This document shows, one piece after another, positions 20,669 to 29,788 of a stretch of 64,000 nucleotides of DNA. The first letter of the stretch is position 1; every line of letters begins with the position of its first letter. Origin of the DNA: Kluyveromyces lactis. Its lineage: Eukaryota > Ascomycota > Saccharomycetes > Saccharomycetales > Saccharomycetaceae. The notes beneath the pieces were generated by a model. That model searched no databases. It was not told where the DNA came from and was given only the letters and a program-made list of their open reading frames with translations. The stretch lies in contig NC_006039.1 in NCBI RefSeq assembly GCF_000002515.2, positions 248,001-312,000 on the forward strand, read 5' to 3'. The translations under genes were made by a program, and so were the position numbers.

Positions 20669-21157
20669 ATGCAACGATCCTTCTATGAAATTTTGGGCAT
20701 TGAAAGCGATGCCAGTAATATCGAAATTAAAAGAGCTTATAGGGCCATGTTACTGGAAACACATCCTGATAAATCTGGATTGAATTATAATTCCAACGGA
20801 AACAATACATCTAGTCATTCTGTTACTGATATCCAGGAAGCTTACCAGACCCTCATTGATCAGGATTTGAGGAAAAAATATGATGAGGAACTTGCTGAAT
20901 CGTTCAAGAAACTTGGCTTTCACAATGCAGGTGATGGTCTAGATCTTTTCTCTCTAGATCTGTTCGATTACAGCGGAGATGAACAATCTTTTTCGATGAA
21001 TTGTCCCAGGTGTCAAATAACTGATGGGTTCCAATTAACCGAAGATGCTTTGGAAGAACATGCGATAGATTATGAGGGAGGTGGATATTTCGTATTGGTG
21101 CAATGTTCGGCTTGTTCACTATGGTTGAAAGTCTTATTTGACGTTATGGAAGAGTGA
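20669..21157 (+). CDS. DPH4: diphthamide biosynthesis J-domain protein Dph4 (Jjj4)
   Basis: J-domain zinc protein needed for the first step of diphthamide synthesis on elongation factor 2. The 162 residues comprise an N-terminal J domain ([24 protein letters not shown] motif at THPDKSG) and a C-terminal CSL zinc-binding domain with cysteine pairs CPRC and CSAC ([13 protein letters not shown]). The start is the ATG at 20669 (MQRSFYEIL); the frame runs 12 codons further upstream only to a TTG. Length fits S. cerevisiae (about 172). Its S. cerevisiae counterpart, YJR097W, is on chromosome X, so its place among YNL genes marks an unduplicated ancestral order. Confidence 0.93.
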
Positions 21158-21314
21158 TGTGACATATCAATTATGTTTTCACAATTAAAACCTGAAGAAC
21201 TTCCTTATATTGTATCTATTGTGTCATGAAAAATTCACACTATTTACAGGTATGTTTCTTTACTTATGCATACTAAGAGCCACGTCAAAAAGCATACTGA
21301 ATGTATCTAGATTT

Positions 21315-23279
21315 TTACGGTTCTTTCTCCGTATTTGTTTGCTCAGCGTCCAATATGGAAATGAAGGCTTTAGAGATAGCTTCAAAGTCTGTCATGAGGC
21401 TTACATGTGGCATTTCGCTAGCTATCTTTGCTACAATAGGAAAGCCGCATTTTTCTGGAAGTAACCACTTGTGATGTACAACACCGTCACCAGGTCCGTA
21501 ATAAAAGTCTTGATACAGTCCTTTCTTTATCTCCTCCCGATTTTTAACCTTGGCACCTCTGACCGTCGGAACCCTATCACCATATACTATTGCTAGCGGC
21601 GGATATGTCTTTTCAGAATCGTGTTCTAGTTGATCTAAGAAACGCTTAGTCTTTGGAAGAATCCTTTTCAGATAGTTATAAGAGTCCTCAAATGAAGTGA
21701 TAAAATCGTTTTCAGTCTCGTCTTTCAAAAGATTGCTCGATGATTTGATCATTTTGACTGGTGATAAGATTGCCAACTTTAAGGAGTCTTTAACCTTGTC
21801 TATTTTTGATGTGCTTTCTCTTTCTTTACTTACTAACGGAGAAAGACCGTATTCCTTCCACACATTCGGATCAAAGAAATCAAGATCATATCTTTCATAG
21901 GTATCTTTATTGATAAAACATCTACCATCATGCGGCAAAAAATAAAAACTGCTTCTCATAAAGAAATTACTCTCTGCGTTCAATATGCTTTTGTTTAGTA
22001 TAACTTCATCACCAAATCTTAAGGGACCTAAAATATTAGGACACTGACTCGGAGCCCCTACATAAATTATTCCTCTTATCAAGTGCGTATAATCTTGTAA
22101 AACTTTATGTGCCAGAAGACCACCCATCGAGTGCGCAATTAAGAAAGTTCCTTTTTTTATCGTTTGTTTATCATAAAGTTCTTGGAGCTTATCCTTTAAT
22201 TGTGTTGCCGTAATATCTAAAGATAATCTCCAATCGTATCCAAAGTCTTCTACATTAACGTTTGGATTCATCTTTAAGCGTCGTATTAGTTTCCTTGCAA
22301 CATCTATTGGCCCGATATGGGTCAACATACCATCGGGAATTATGGTTTCTGTTGCACGAAGTTCATCATCTTCTTTTGGGCCTAATAAAAGGTTGATCTT
22401 CCTAATATTAAAACCAGCCTTTATTGGTATCCACACACGTTTCATAGTTTCAGCATTTCTCAATATACTACCACGATAGCCTCCTAAAATTACAACATCC
22501 CCTTCCAACTCGTCCCAAACAGTTTCAAGCCGTGAGACTGAATACCCATCTTCTGTGATTTCTTCAGGATCTATATTGGAAAAACTTCTAATTGCGTTTA
22601 TTAAGGTTTCAGGTTTTAGAGCATGTTTCACTGCTTTTGATCTTACGTTTTGAATTCCTTTATTATTAGCAAACAGAAAGCGCTCCTCGATAGATGTAAT
22701 AGATTCTTGACGCTTTAATTTCAACTTAATTTGATTTCTATCTAATTTTCTGTTTTCTTTATCATCTGAGCTGGTTGTTGGTTCAGTAACTCCATCGTTG
22801 CTTATTTGCTCATTGGACAAGAAAGCTCTAATTGATGTCAATGGAGATACTGGCAAAAGATTTTTACCCCCGAATGGAAGACTGAAGGTAAAAATCTTAT
22901 GTGATGGCTTCGTATCAAATGAACTTATCTCAGATTCATCACTCTCGACATCTTTTGATACTTTTTCCTGCGCATCTAGTTTCTTTGGTTTAGATTCAAC
23001 AAGGTCGGGACTTGCCAATAAATTACTGAAGTCTTCTTTCCTTGATTCGCCCTCGTTACTTTCTTCCTCATCTTCATAAAGGGATTTAGCACCGGTGCTT
23101 TTCCGTCGTTGGGTATTCACTCTTGAAATAACCGCAGATCCACCAATAAAGGAGCTTGCCTCTTCTGCATAAAGGTCCTTCGGGGATTCATAGCTTGTGA
23201 CAGAGTTTACGTCAAGCTGACTTTGAGCGGCCTCTTCACGTTCTAGATCAGAATCAGTAGATAATTGATCTACAGGCAT
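21315..23279 (-). CDS. alpha/beta-hydrolase (lipase/LCAT-like) protein, YJR098C ortholog
   Basis: Ortholog of the uncharacterised S. cerevisiae YJR098C, adjacent to DPH4 as YJR098C is to YJR097W. The 654 residues (S. cerevisiae about 656) start with a long acidic, serine-rich disordered region of about 230 residues. A lecithin:cholesterol-acyltransferase-like alpha/beta-hydrolase fold follows. The nucleophile elbow is FLIAHSMGGLLAHKVL, with serine in AHSMGG. VILGGYRGSIL precedes it, and IYVGAPSQCPNILGPLR and YYGPGDGVVHHKWLLPE follow; the last may hold the catalytic His. No signal peptide or membrane segment is seen. The start is the first ATG in frame; a longer frame to 23318 begins with TTG. 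Substrate unknown. Confidence 0.88.
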   Translation of the reverse strand: MPVDQLSTDSDLEREEAAQSQLDVNSVTSYESPKDLYAEEASSFIGGSAVISRVNTQRRKSTGAKSLYEDEEESNEGESRKEDFSNLLASPDLVESKPKKLDAQEKVSKDVESDESEISSFDTKPSHKIFTFSLPFGGKNLLPVSPLTSIRAFLSNEQISNDGVTEPTTSSDDKENRKLDRNQIKLKLKRQESITSIEERFLFANNKGIQNVRSKAVKHALKPETLINAIRSFSNIDPEEITEDGYSVSRLETVWDELEGDVVILGGYRGSILRNAETMKRVWIPIKAGFNIRKINLLLGPKEDDELRATETIIPDGMLTHIGPIDVARKLIRRLKMNPNVNVEDFGYDWRLSLDITATQLKDKLQELYDKQTIKKGTFLIAHSMGGLLAHKVLQDYTHLIRGIIYVGAPSQCPNILGPLRFGDEVILNKSILNAESNFFMRSSFYFLPHDGRCFINKDTYERYDLDFFDPNVWKEYGLSPLVSKERESTSKIDKVKDSLKLAILSPVKMIKSSSNLLKDETENDFITSFEDSYNYLKRILPKTKRFLDQLEHDSEKTYPPLAIVYGDRVPTVRGAKVKNREEIKKGLYQDFYYGPGDGVVHHKWLLPEKCGFPIVAKIASEMPHVSLMTDFEAISKAFISILDAEQTNTEKEP

Positions 23280-23792
23280 CTCGTTGTGATTTGATTTGAC
23301 CAGGACTTTCCTTTTCAATATTTGCTGCCGAGCGTACCATCTGATTGGAAGTTGCTTTAATTAGTTGTCGATTTCCTTAAATATTTTTTGTCACAGATAA
23401 CTGTCAACAAGATAGAATAGGATGGATTCAAAGCCCTAATTCTTCAAGTTATGAAAAATGTACCATTGTTGCACCGTAAGAAGAACTGAACGTCTTATTT
23501 GTAGAACTTAATCGATTTTCCCATTTTGATGTTAATCGACGTCTCCCATTGCCTTTATTTGTTCATGTGACCTAGATTCAACATCAAAATTTTCCTTTAG
23601 CTCATTCCAGAAAATTTAATGGATTTTAAAACCTTCACCTTCGTAGAGCTAAGTAAATGATAACATTAATTTGCCGAAAAATCTCTCTATTATTATTTAC
23701 TGTGCTCCTGAATCCAAGTCTAGGTTTAACTACTATATCTTTGATATATTTTTGCTGCGCTAAGTACTGCTTCCGGCTTGTCTCAGTAGTAT
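23280..23792. other. YJR098C-like/CRS1 divergent promoter region
   Basis: A 513-bp AT-rich spacer. No tRNA, repeat or clear protein seen. Confidence 0.5.
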
Positions 23793-26093
23793 ATGCTTGC
23801 TAGAAAAAGATTAGCTATAATTGAAGCCATCAGGAAAGTAAGAACAATGTCCGCCCCAAAAGTGGTTCAGCCAAAATGGTTCAAGCCAGAGCAACAAAAA
23901 CCCCTACCAGTGCTAAAATTGTACAATACCCTTACTAGAAATAAGGAAGAATTTGTAACCCATTCTAATTCGAAGTGTGTTACTTGGTATTCTTGTGGAC
24001 CAACTGTTTATGATGCTTCACATATGGGTCATGCCAGAAACTACGTCTCAATTGATATAAACAGAAGAATTCTTCAGGATTATTTCGGTTACGATATCAA
24101 TTTTGTACAAAATGTTACTGATATTGACGACAAAATTATTATTAGAGCCAGACAGAACTTTTTGTTCGAAGAATATGTTAAAAGAAATGACAATAAAGTA
24201 ACCGAAGATACTGTTGAAGAAGTCAAAATATCTTTGTTTGAGTTCGTCGAAAAGAATTTAAATCAGAAATTTTCCACCGTTGAGGAATATGAATCTTGGT
24301 TTAGCGGATTAGATTTAGAGAAGGAGAAAGTAGAAAATCCAAAGTTCTCTATGTATTCAACATCCGTTTCAAACGCGATTGAAAGTCTTAAAAGTAAGGG
24401 TGATAATTTCTTTGAACTGGCGAAGGACGTGTTAGTACCTTTGTTGGATAAAAAATTTGGTTCAACCTTGAATGACCCTGATATTTTCCGTAAGCTTCCA
24501 GCTTATTGGGAACAAAGATATGATCAAGATATGGCTGCATTGAATGTGCTTCCTCCAACTGTTACCACTAGAGTTTCTGAATACGTCCCGGAGATTGTCC
24601 AATTTGTCGAGACTATTATTAGTAATGGTTATGCTTATGCTACTTCCGACGGTTCAGTTTACTTTGATACTGCAAAATTCGATTCAAGTGAGGGGCATGA
24701 GTATGCGAAATGTCAGCCTTGGAATAAGGGTCAACTTGACTTGATTCAAGACGGTGAAGGTTCATTATCTGATTTTTCTGCCAAAAATGGTAAAAGATCT
24801 GCCAATGATTTCGCTCTTTGGAAAGCATCTAAACCAGGAGAACCAGAATGGCCTTCTCCTTGGGGTAAAGGAAGACCCGGCTGGCACATCGAATGTTCTG
24901 TTATGGCCAGTGATATACATGGTTCTGTAATAGATATCCACACAGGCGGTATTGATCTAGCTTTCCCTCATCACGATAATGAATTGGCACAATCCGAAGC
25001 CTGCTATGATAACCATCAGTGGATTAATTACTTCCTTCATACAGGTCATTTACATATTGAAGGGCAAAAAATGTCAAAATCATTGAAGAATTTTATTACC
25101 ATTGAAGAAGCTCTAAACAAATACAGCGCTCGTCAGTTAAGACTTGCATTTGCTTCTGTGCAATGGAACAATCAATTAGATTTCAAGGATTCGTTATTAA
25201 ACGAAGTGAAATCTCTTGAATCTTCATTTACTAATTTCTTCAAAAATATAAGGGCTTTGAATAATGACTACAAGCATTCCTTGGGTTTAGGAAAGATTGT
25301 TAGCAAAAAATTGTCAAATGAAGAGAAGGCTTTACTCAACGTTTTGAAATCAACTCAGGAAAAAGTTCATGCTTCCTTTTGTGATAACCTATCTACACCA
25401 CAGGTATTGAAACATCTTAATGAACTTTTGACTAAATCTAACAGTTACATTGCGAACATTAGCTCTGAACTAAAAATTGAACCGCTATTGGCAATTACCA
25501 GATATATAAGTAAGATTCTCGGTGTCATCGGATTTCAATTACGTTCTGATGGCTTAGGTTGGTTGGACGATTCATCTTCTGATTCTTCCCCCGACGTTTC
25601 AAAGGAAGACATCGCTCTACCTTATGTCAGATGCCTCTCTTATTTCAGAGATGAAGTTCGTCAATTGGCAATGAATAAAGCACCTTCATCGCAGTTTTTA
25701 CAAGCTACGGATAGACTTAGAGATGAAGAATTAGTCGCACTAAATGTTGCAGTAGATGACAGACAAGGTCAAGCATCTCTTGTCAAATTTTTGACTGATA
25801 AAGAGAAAGATGAAATCATGAAAATCAATGAGGAAAAACTTCAAAAAGAAGCTGAAAAACAGTCAAAAAAGCTTGAGCAATTAAGACTTCAGGAGGCTAA
25901 AAAGCAGGAGAGACTTGAGAAGGCAAAAATTTCCCCTCAAGATATGTTTAAGAATGACCTATATTCCGAATGGGATGAAGATGGAATTCCAACTAAAGAT
26001 AAAGATGGTAACGAAGTTACTAAATCAATGAATAAAAAGTTAAAAAAACAATGGTTGGCTCAAAAGAAACTCCATGAAGAGTTTTTCCAGTAG
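23793..26093 (+). CDS. CRS1: cysteinyl-tRNA synthetase, cytosolic and probably mitochondrial
   Basis: Class I synthetase that charges tRNA-Cys; ortholog of YNL247W and the only CysRS expected in a yeast. The catalytic domain has the HIGH-type motif SHMGHAR within [18 protein letters not shown], zinc-ligand segments [11 protein letters not shown] and [13 protein letters not shown], and the KMSKS loop [11 protein letters not shown]. The C-terminus is a lysine- and glutamate-rich extension. Two in-frame ATGs matter: 23793 begins [18 protein letters not shown], a basic amphipathic stretch like a mitochondrial presequence. 23847 begins [15 protein letters not shown], the cytosolic-type N-terminus. 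Use of both would give dual targeting from one gene. Length is 766 residues from the first ATG, matching S. cerevisiae (about 767). Confidence 0.95.
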   Translation: MLARKRLAIIEAIRKVRTMSAPKVVQPKWFKPEQQKPLPVLKLYNTLTRNKEEFVTHSNSKCVTWYSCGPTVYDASHMGHARNYVSIDINRRILQDYFGYDINFVQNVTDIDDKIIIRARQNFLFEEYVKRNDNKVTEDTVEEVKISLFEFVEKNLNQKFSTVEEYESWFSGLDLEKEKVENPKFSMYSTSVSNAIESLKSKGDNFFELAKDVLVPLLDKKFGSTLNDPDIFRKLPAYWEQRYDQDMAALNVLPPTVTTRVSEYVPEIVQFVETIISNGYAYATSDGSVYFDTAKFDSSEGHEYAKCQPWNKGQLDLIQDGEGSLSDFSAKNGKRSANDFALWKASKPGEPEWPSPWGKGRPGWHIECSVMASDIHGSVIDIHTGGIDLAFPHHDNELAQSEACYDNHQWINYFLHTGHLHIEGQKMSKSLKNFITIEEALNKYSARQLRLAFASVQWNNQLDFKDSLLNEVKSLESSFTNFFKNIRALNNDYKHSLGLGKIVSKKLSNEEKALLNVLKSTQEKVHASFCDNLSTPQVLKHLNELLTKSNSYIANISSELKIEPLLAITRYISKILGVIGFQLRSDGLGWLDDSSSDSSPDVSKEDIALPYVRCLSYFRDEVRQLAMNKAPSSQFLQATDRLRDEELVALNVAVDDRQGQASLVKFLTDKEKDEIMKINEEKLQKEAEKQSKKLEQLRLQEAKKQERLEKAKISPQDMFKNDLYSEWDEDGIPTKDKDGNEVTKSMNKKLKKQWLAQKKLHEEFFQ

Positions 26094-26324
26094 TGAAGCT
26101 AAATGTGTTGCTTTTACTAATTATTTAATTTTATAGATATATCTCTTTGTGTTTATTTTTGAATTGTGCAGTTGTATTGAGTTTATGCAAATGAAGATCT
26201 TAAATTTTTTTCTTTTTGTTAACGAATTCTTAAGTATCTTACAATTAGCATATTTTATTTCTTTATTGGGATGATTGACTACTATATATTATAAGCTATA
26301 ACGCCAAGCAACCAAACAACAATT

Positions 26325-27247
26325 ATGTGCATTGCAAACTCAGTATGGTATGTACTAAGATAAATCAATTTAGATTTTGTGTTCACTGCTGTTTTAATAC
26401 TAACATTTGAAATTGATCCTTTCTTTTGCTCGTGTTCAGTGGAAATGCTTTCAGAGGTTTAGCGGAGTGTGAGGACGAAATGGCACTAGCTGAAAACGAG
26501 GCCGAGTTGTATAAGATTAAACTTATGGCTCCTGTTTTTGATAAAAGAGATAAGTTAATCGAGAAGATTCCGTTCTTTTGGAATATCGCTTTAACTCAAC
26601 ATTCAGATTTTTCAAATTACGTTAGAGCATCAGATTTTAAGTACATTGAAGCTATAAAGAAAATAGTTGTCAAGCCATTGGCACTTGAAGATGAGGAATG
26701 CACCGCGAGGGATTTTCAAATCACTATCGAATTCAATGAGATAAAGGGAGACTTGAAGGCTCAACATGTGAGTAAGGTGTTTAAAATTGAAAAAGATGTA
26801 TCTAAAATTCTGATTAAGAAAAACAGAACTGCAGAAGACGATGAATTGGACGCTGACCTAGGTTTTTTGACTAGTGAACCTGTTAACATCGATTGGCCTA
26901 AATCATATGATAATATAAATCCTGAACTGATATCAGATAAGTCGACTCCAGAGGGTAAAAAGAACTATAGAACCGGTATGAAGACCTTTTTCGCATGGTT
27001 TAAATGGACTGGATTAAAACCAGGGAAGGAATTTCCTAATGGTGATGCATTAGCCAATCTTTTTAACGAAGAACTATATCCATACTGTGTAAAGTATTAC
27101 ACCGAAGCTCAACGTGATGTCATGGATGAATCTGACGGTGATAGTGAAGATGATAGCGACGCTCCATTAGATCTTGATTTAGAAGAAGTTAACGATGAGG
27201 AAGGTTCCGATTCCAAACATTTAAATAAGAAGACGAAATTGCAATGA
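26325..27247 (+). CDS. VPS75: NAP-family histone chaperone Vps75, two exons
   Basis: Histone H3-H4 chaperone that partners the Rtt109 acetyltransferase in the nucleus. Exon 1 is 26325-26347 and exon 2 is 26440-27247, giving 276 residues. The 92-nt intron has donor GTATGT at 26348, branch site TACTAAC at 26398-26404 and acceptor CAG ending at 26439. Splicing puts the short start MCIANSV in phase with the conserved GNAFRGLAECEDEM. NAP-fold landmarks follow: IPFFWNIALTQHSDFSNYVRASDFKYIE, then EPVNIDWPKSYDNINPELI and MKTFFAWFKWTGLKPGKEF. An acidic tail ends the protein. A downstream ATG at 26345 would leave the wrong phase. It is syntenic with YNL246W, which also has an intron near its start. Confidence 0.92.
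26348..26439 (+). other. spliceosomal intron of VPS75
   Basis: GTATGT donor, perfect TACTAAC branch site 35 nt before the CAG acceptor, 92 nt in total. Supported by frame and by homology of the two sides. Confidence 0.9.
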
Positions 27248-27321
27248 ACTCGTTCAATGATAATTCCTTTCGTACACTTCATTATTAATGTACCATTCGT
27301 TTATTCATGGTTGTTGCCGTG

Positions 27322-27942
27322 CTAACTTCTGTAGTATTTGTTGTTGTACCTAGAGTTTTTGTAATTTGATCTACTCCCATTGCCACTGTCGTACCTTTTT
27401 GAATTTGCGCCACGTAAGGGTTTGTGTACAGGATATTCATGTGAAGTGGGCTGGATATTTTGTTTCAATGTTTTCAAATGGGCTTGTTTAGCTGCTTTGA
27501 ACTTCGCCATTGGATCGTCACTACTTAAGTCAACGTTTTTATGGTTTGTTTTTGAACATATAACATCTTCAATTCCTTGGTAATGTTTTCTGATGGTTTG
27601 TTTTTGGTTTTCAGATTTCTCACTTTTATTGTTGTTCCCTGATAAGTCGAGTAATGTGTCTGTTATTTCCTTTTTACCAAGGAGGTAGTCTACATTTTCT
27701 GTCAAAGCTGTGGATGTGTTGTCATACATCCACTCTAACCCTGTTTTCCTCTTAACATTTTTCTGGTCTTCATCCCTAATCAAGCTGCTGTATCGATCAA
27801 GCTCACGTTCTTTTTCTATTTCTTTCTGTCTTTCCTTTATCTTTTTATTCTCTTCAACTAGTTGTTGTTGAGCCTCCCATACTTTTTTTCTATTCTTCAC
27901 CAATTTTGGATTCCATGACTTTAATAAATTTAAGTCACTCAT
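27322..27942 (-). CDS. CWC25: spliceosome factor Cwc25
   Basis: Factor that binds the spliceosome just before the first transesterification and promotes branching. The 206 residues start with the family's very conserved [23 protein letters not shown]-type N-terminus, followed by a charged helix and [10 protein letters not shown] and YLLGKK. The C-terminal third is low-complexity, rich in Asn, Lys, Ser and Tyr. Unlike S. cerevisiae CWC25, which is interrupted by an intron near its start, the conserved N-terminus is here continuous. It is syntenic with YNL245C, and convergent with VPS75 across 74 bp. The Asn/Lys richness fits the strand-biased base composition around the mating-type locus. Confidence 0.92.
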   Translation of the reverse strand: MSDLNLLKSWNPKLVKNRKKVWEAQQQLVEENKKIKERQKEIEKERELDRYSSLIRDEDQKNVKRKTGLEWMYDNTSTALTENVDYLLGKKEITDTLLDLSGNNNKSEKSENQKQTIRKHYQGIEDVICSKTNHKNVDLSSDDPMAKFKAAKQAHLKTLKQNIQPTSHEYPVHKPLRGANSKRYDSGNGSRSNYKNSRYNNKYYRS

Positions 27943-28490
27943 GTTCGTTGCAGGTTTACTTCAGATGTTAAGATCGAGATGCTTGTTGGTATGTTTGTAT
28001 TTCGGTTTCATTTGTTGATTAGTGCTTTCCAATAATGTTACGAATGAATTTTAATATTTTGTTTTTGATTTTGCAGATCAGTGACAACTGTAATGAATAT
28101 TCTAAATAAAAAGTTGTTAATAGTAATCGATTAGTTAGTTAGATATTTGTTATAAACTGATGCAATGGTGTAACAGTTTTCGATGCTCTTTATATATAGT
28201 GTACCGAATAATGCTGGCATTGGAAAGATTTTATTAATTAAATTCCAGCTAGGAGATAAAACTATACACCTGTCAGGATAATAGAAGAGATATGCTTATT
28301 ATGACACGAGAATTTCTCTGCCTATGTTATATTTGTACCTCCTTGCATATTGGGATATCTTAGATATCAGTTTATTGCATAAACCTTCCCTTCACAAGTT
28401 TAGAGAACGAAATGTAGATAGAAAGCACGACACGCCGATTTTATTTTTAAATGAGGAGACATGTAATATGTAACAGAAGAAAAAAGTTTC
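27943..28490. other. spacer between CWC25 and SUI1
   Basis: A 548-bp non-coding stretch upstream of CWC25 and downstream of SUI1, both on the minus strand. G exceeds C in the sampled lines on the + strand. No RNA gene recognised. Confidence 0.5.
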
Positions 28491-28817
28491 TCAGAAACCG
28501 TGAATCTTAATGTTTTTCTTTTGCATTCCTAGTTGAGTGATCATGAATTCACTGACTTTAGCTCTTTGGTCACCTTGCAATTGGATAACTTCACCCATTT
28601 CTTCGTCCTTAACAATGTTACCATTACAGGCGAAGTCCTTCTTAAGTACCTTCAAGATTCTCTTTAAATCATATTCTTCTGGAACTCCTTGCACAGTTGT
28701 CAATGTCTTTCTACCGTTTCTTTGTTGAATACGGATATGGATGTAGTTAGCTGAAGTTGTCTCGTCGTCACCGGTATCAGCAAAAGGATCAAAAGACTTT
28801 AGGTTTTCAATAGACAT
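28491..28817 (-). CDS. SUI1: translation initiation factor eIF1 (Sui1)
   Basis: eIF1, which guards start-codon choice on the scanning 40S ribosome. It has exactly 108 residues, as in S. cerevisiae. The SUI1 fold is clear: YIHIRIQQRNGRKTLTTVQG, then EEYDLKRILKVLKKDFACNG, and QLQGDQRAKVSEFMITQLGM, ending KIHGF. The unstructured N-terminal tail MSIENLKSFDPFADTGDDE is also conserved. It is syntenic with YNL244C and divergent from SLA2. The gene keeps ordinary codon use despite lying in the strand-skewed MAT flank. Confidence 0.98.
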   Translation of the reverse strand: MSIENLKSFDPFADTGDDETTSANYIHIRIQQRNGRKTLTTVQGVPEEYDLKRILKVLKKDFACNGNIVKDEEMGEVIQLQGDQRAKVSEFMITQLGMQKKNIKIHGF

Positions 28818-29788
28818 ATGATGTTTAAGCGTCGATTGCGTTTATTCGTTCGGTGGATGTTTAAAATCAAAGTACAATAAAAGTATCAAACAGTTTAAAC
28901 AACTAACTTGAAGTTGGATTAAAATTAAATATGTACATCAAGTTTTTATCATGAGAGGGAAAGATTTCGAGCTTTCTACCATTTGAAATGTTTTTGATTG
29001 TAATCGATGCAATTTTTTTTCTTTTGCCAGAAGCAAAACTGCGGGTAATGCTTCTATACAGATCACGTGCATATTGTTTTTAATGATTGTTCTGGCGTTC
29101 GAGTCCCGGTGTGTTCGTTACCCAGTCAAATTTCGAATGTCATTAAATGTCCCACTTTCGGTTTGTTTTCGGACCCCTTAAAATGTAGTGTGATTGCTGC
29201 TTGAAATATTACCTGTTTCGCATTATCTTTGTTCTTGTCACAGATGTTAGACAGCTGTTAAACGTTTAGTACACCTAAAAGGGTTAAAGAGTTATTTTTT
29301 GCGGCTTAAACCCCCCTGATGTTGAGGCGATGTTTTACTTGTGTTTCATTAACCGCATAAAATTATTCTAAGGCCTCAAGACGCCAACAGTTGCCATTTT
29401 TTTTCCCGTGGTTAACTACCAGCCATGGTTTGAGACCTAATTTTGTTGGTGGTTTATGTTTCTAATGTAAGTGAGAAGAAGTGTTAAAGTTTAGTTGAAG
29501 TCACGTGATTCATAATGAAAAGCGTTTATTGATATGTGTCTGGTATGGTTTCCAATGTTTTGAAGTGCAAATGATAGATCAAATTCGTTTGAGGTGATTT
29601 GGAAAAGTAACTTGTCATCTGGAAACCTGTGAGATAGGAGAATTTAAACTTTCTTCAATTAAGGTGTTGGGAAATTGTTATATGATTTTGTTTTCTCGAA
29701 GTAAGGTGAAGATATTTGCTATTCATTGTCTCGTTCCTCTCAATTGGTTCAGGAAGCTTAGAAATTGATATTGCAGGTCAGAACAGGG
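28818..29788. other. SUI1/SLA2 divergent promoter region
   Basis: A 971-bp spacer. It has CACGTG at 29064, TCACGTGA at 29501 and a tRNA-B-box-like GTTCGAGTCC at about 29100. The right half is strongly strand-asymmetric: in 29461-29760 I count 69 G against 31 C on the + strand. Confidence 0.6.
29501..29508. promoter_or_regulatory. TCACGTGA E-box upstream of SLA2
   Basis: Perfect palindrome about 280 bp upstream of the SLA2 ATG. Factor assignment (Cbf1-type) is inference. Confidence 0.45.

Noticed and set aside
27900-27942. Intron near the start of CWC25, as in S. cerevisiae
   Set aside because: The conserved N-terminus [14 protein letters not shown] is continuous with the rest and no donor or branch site is present.
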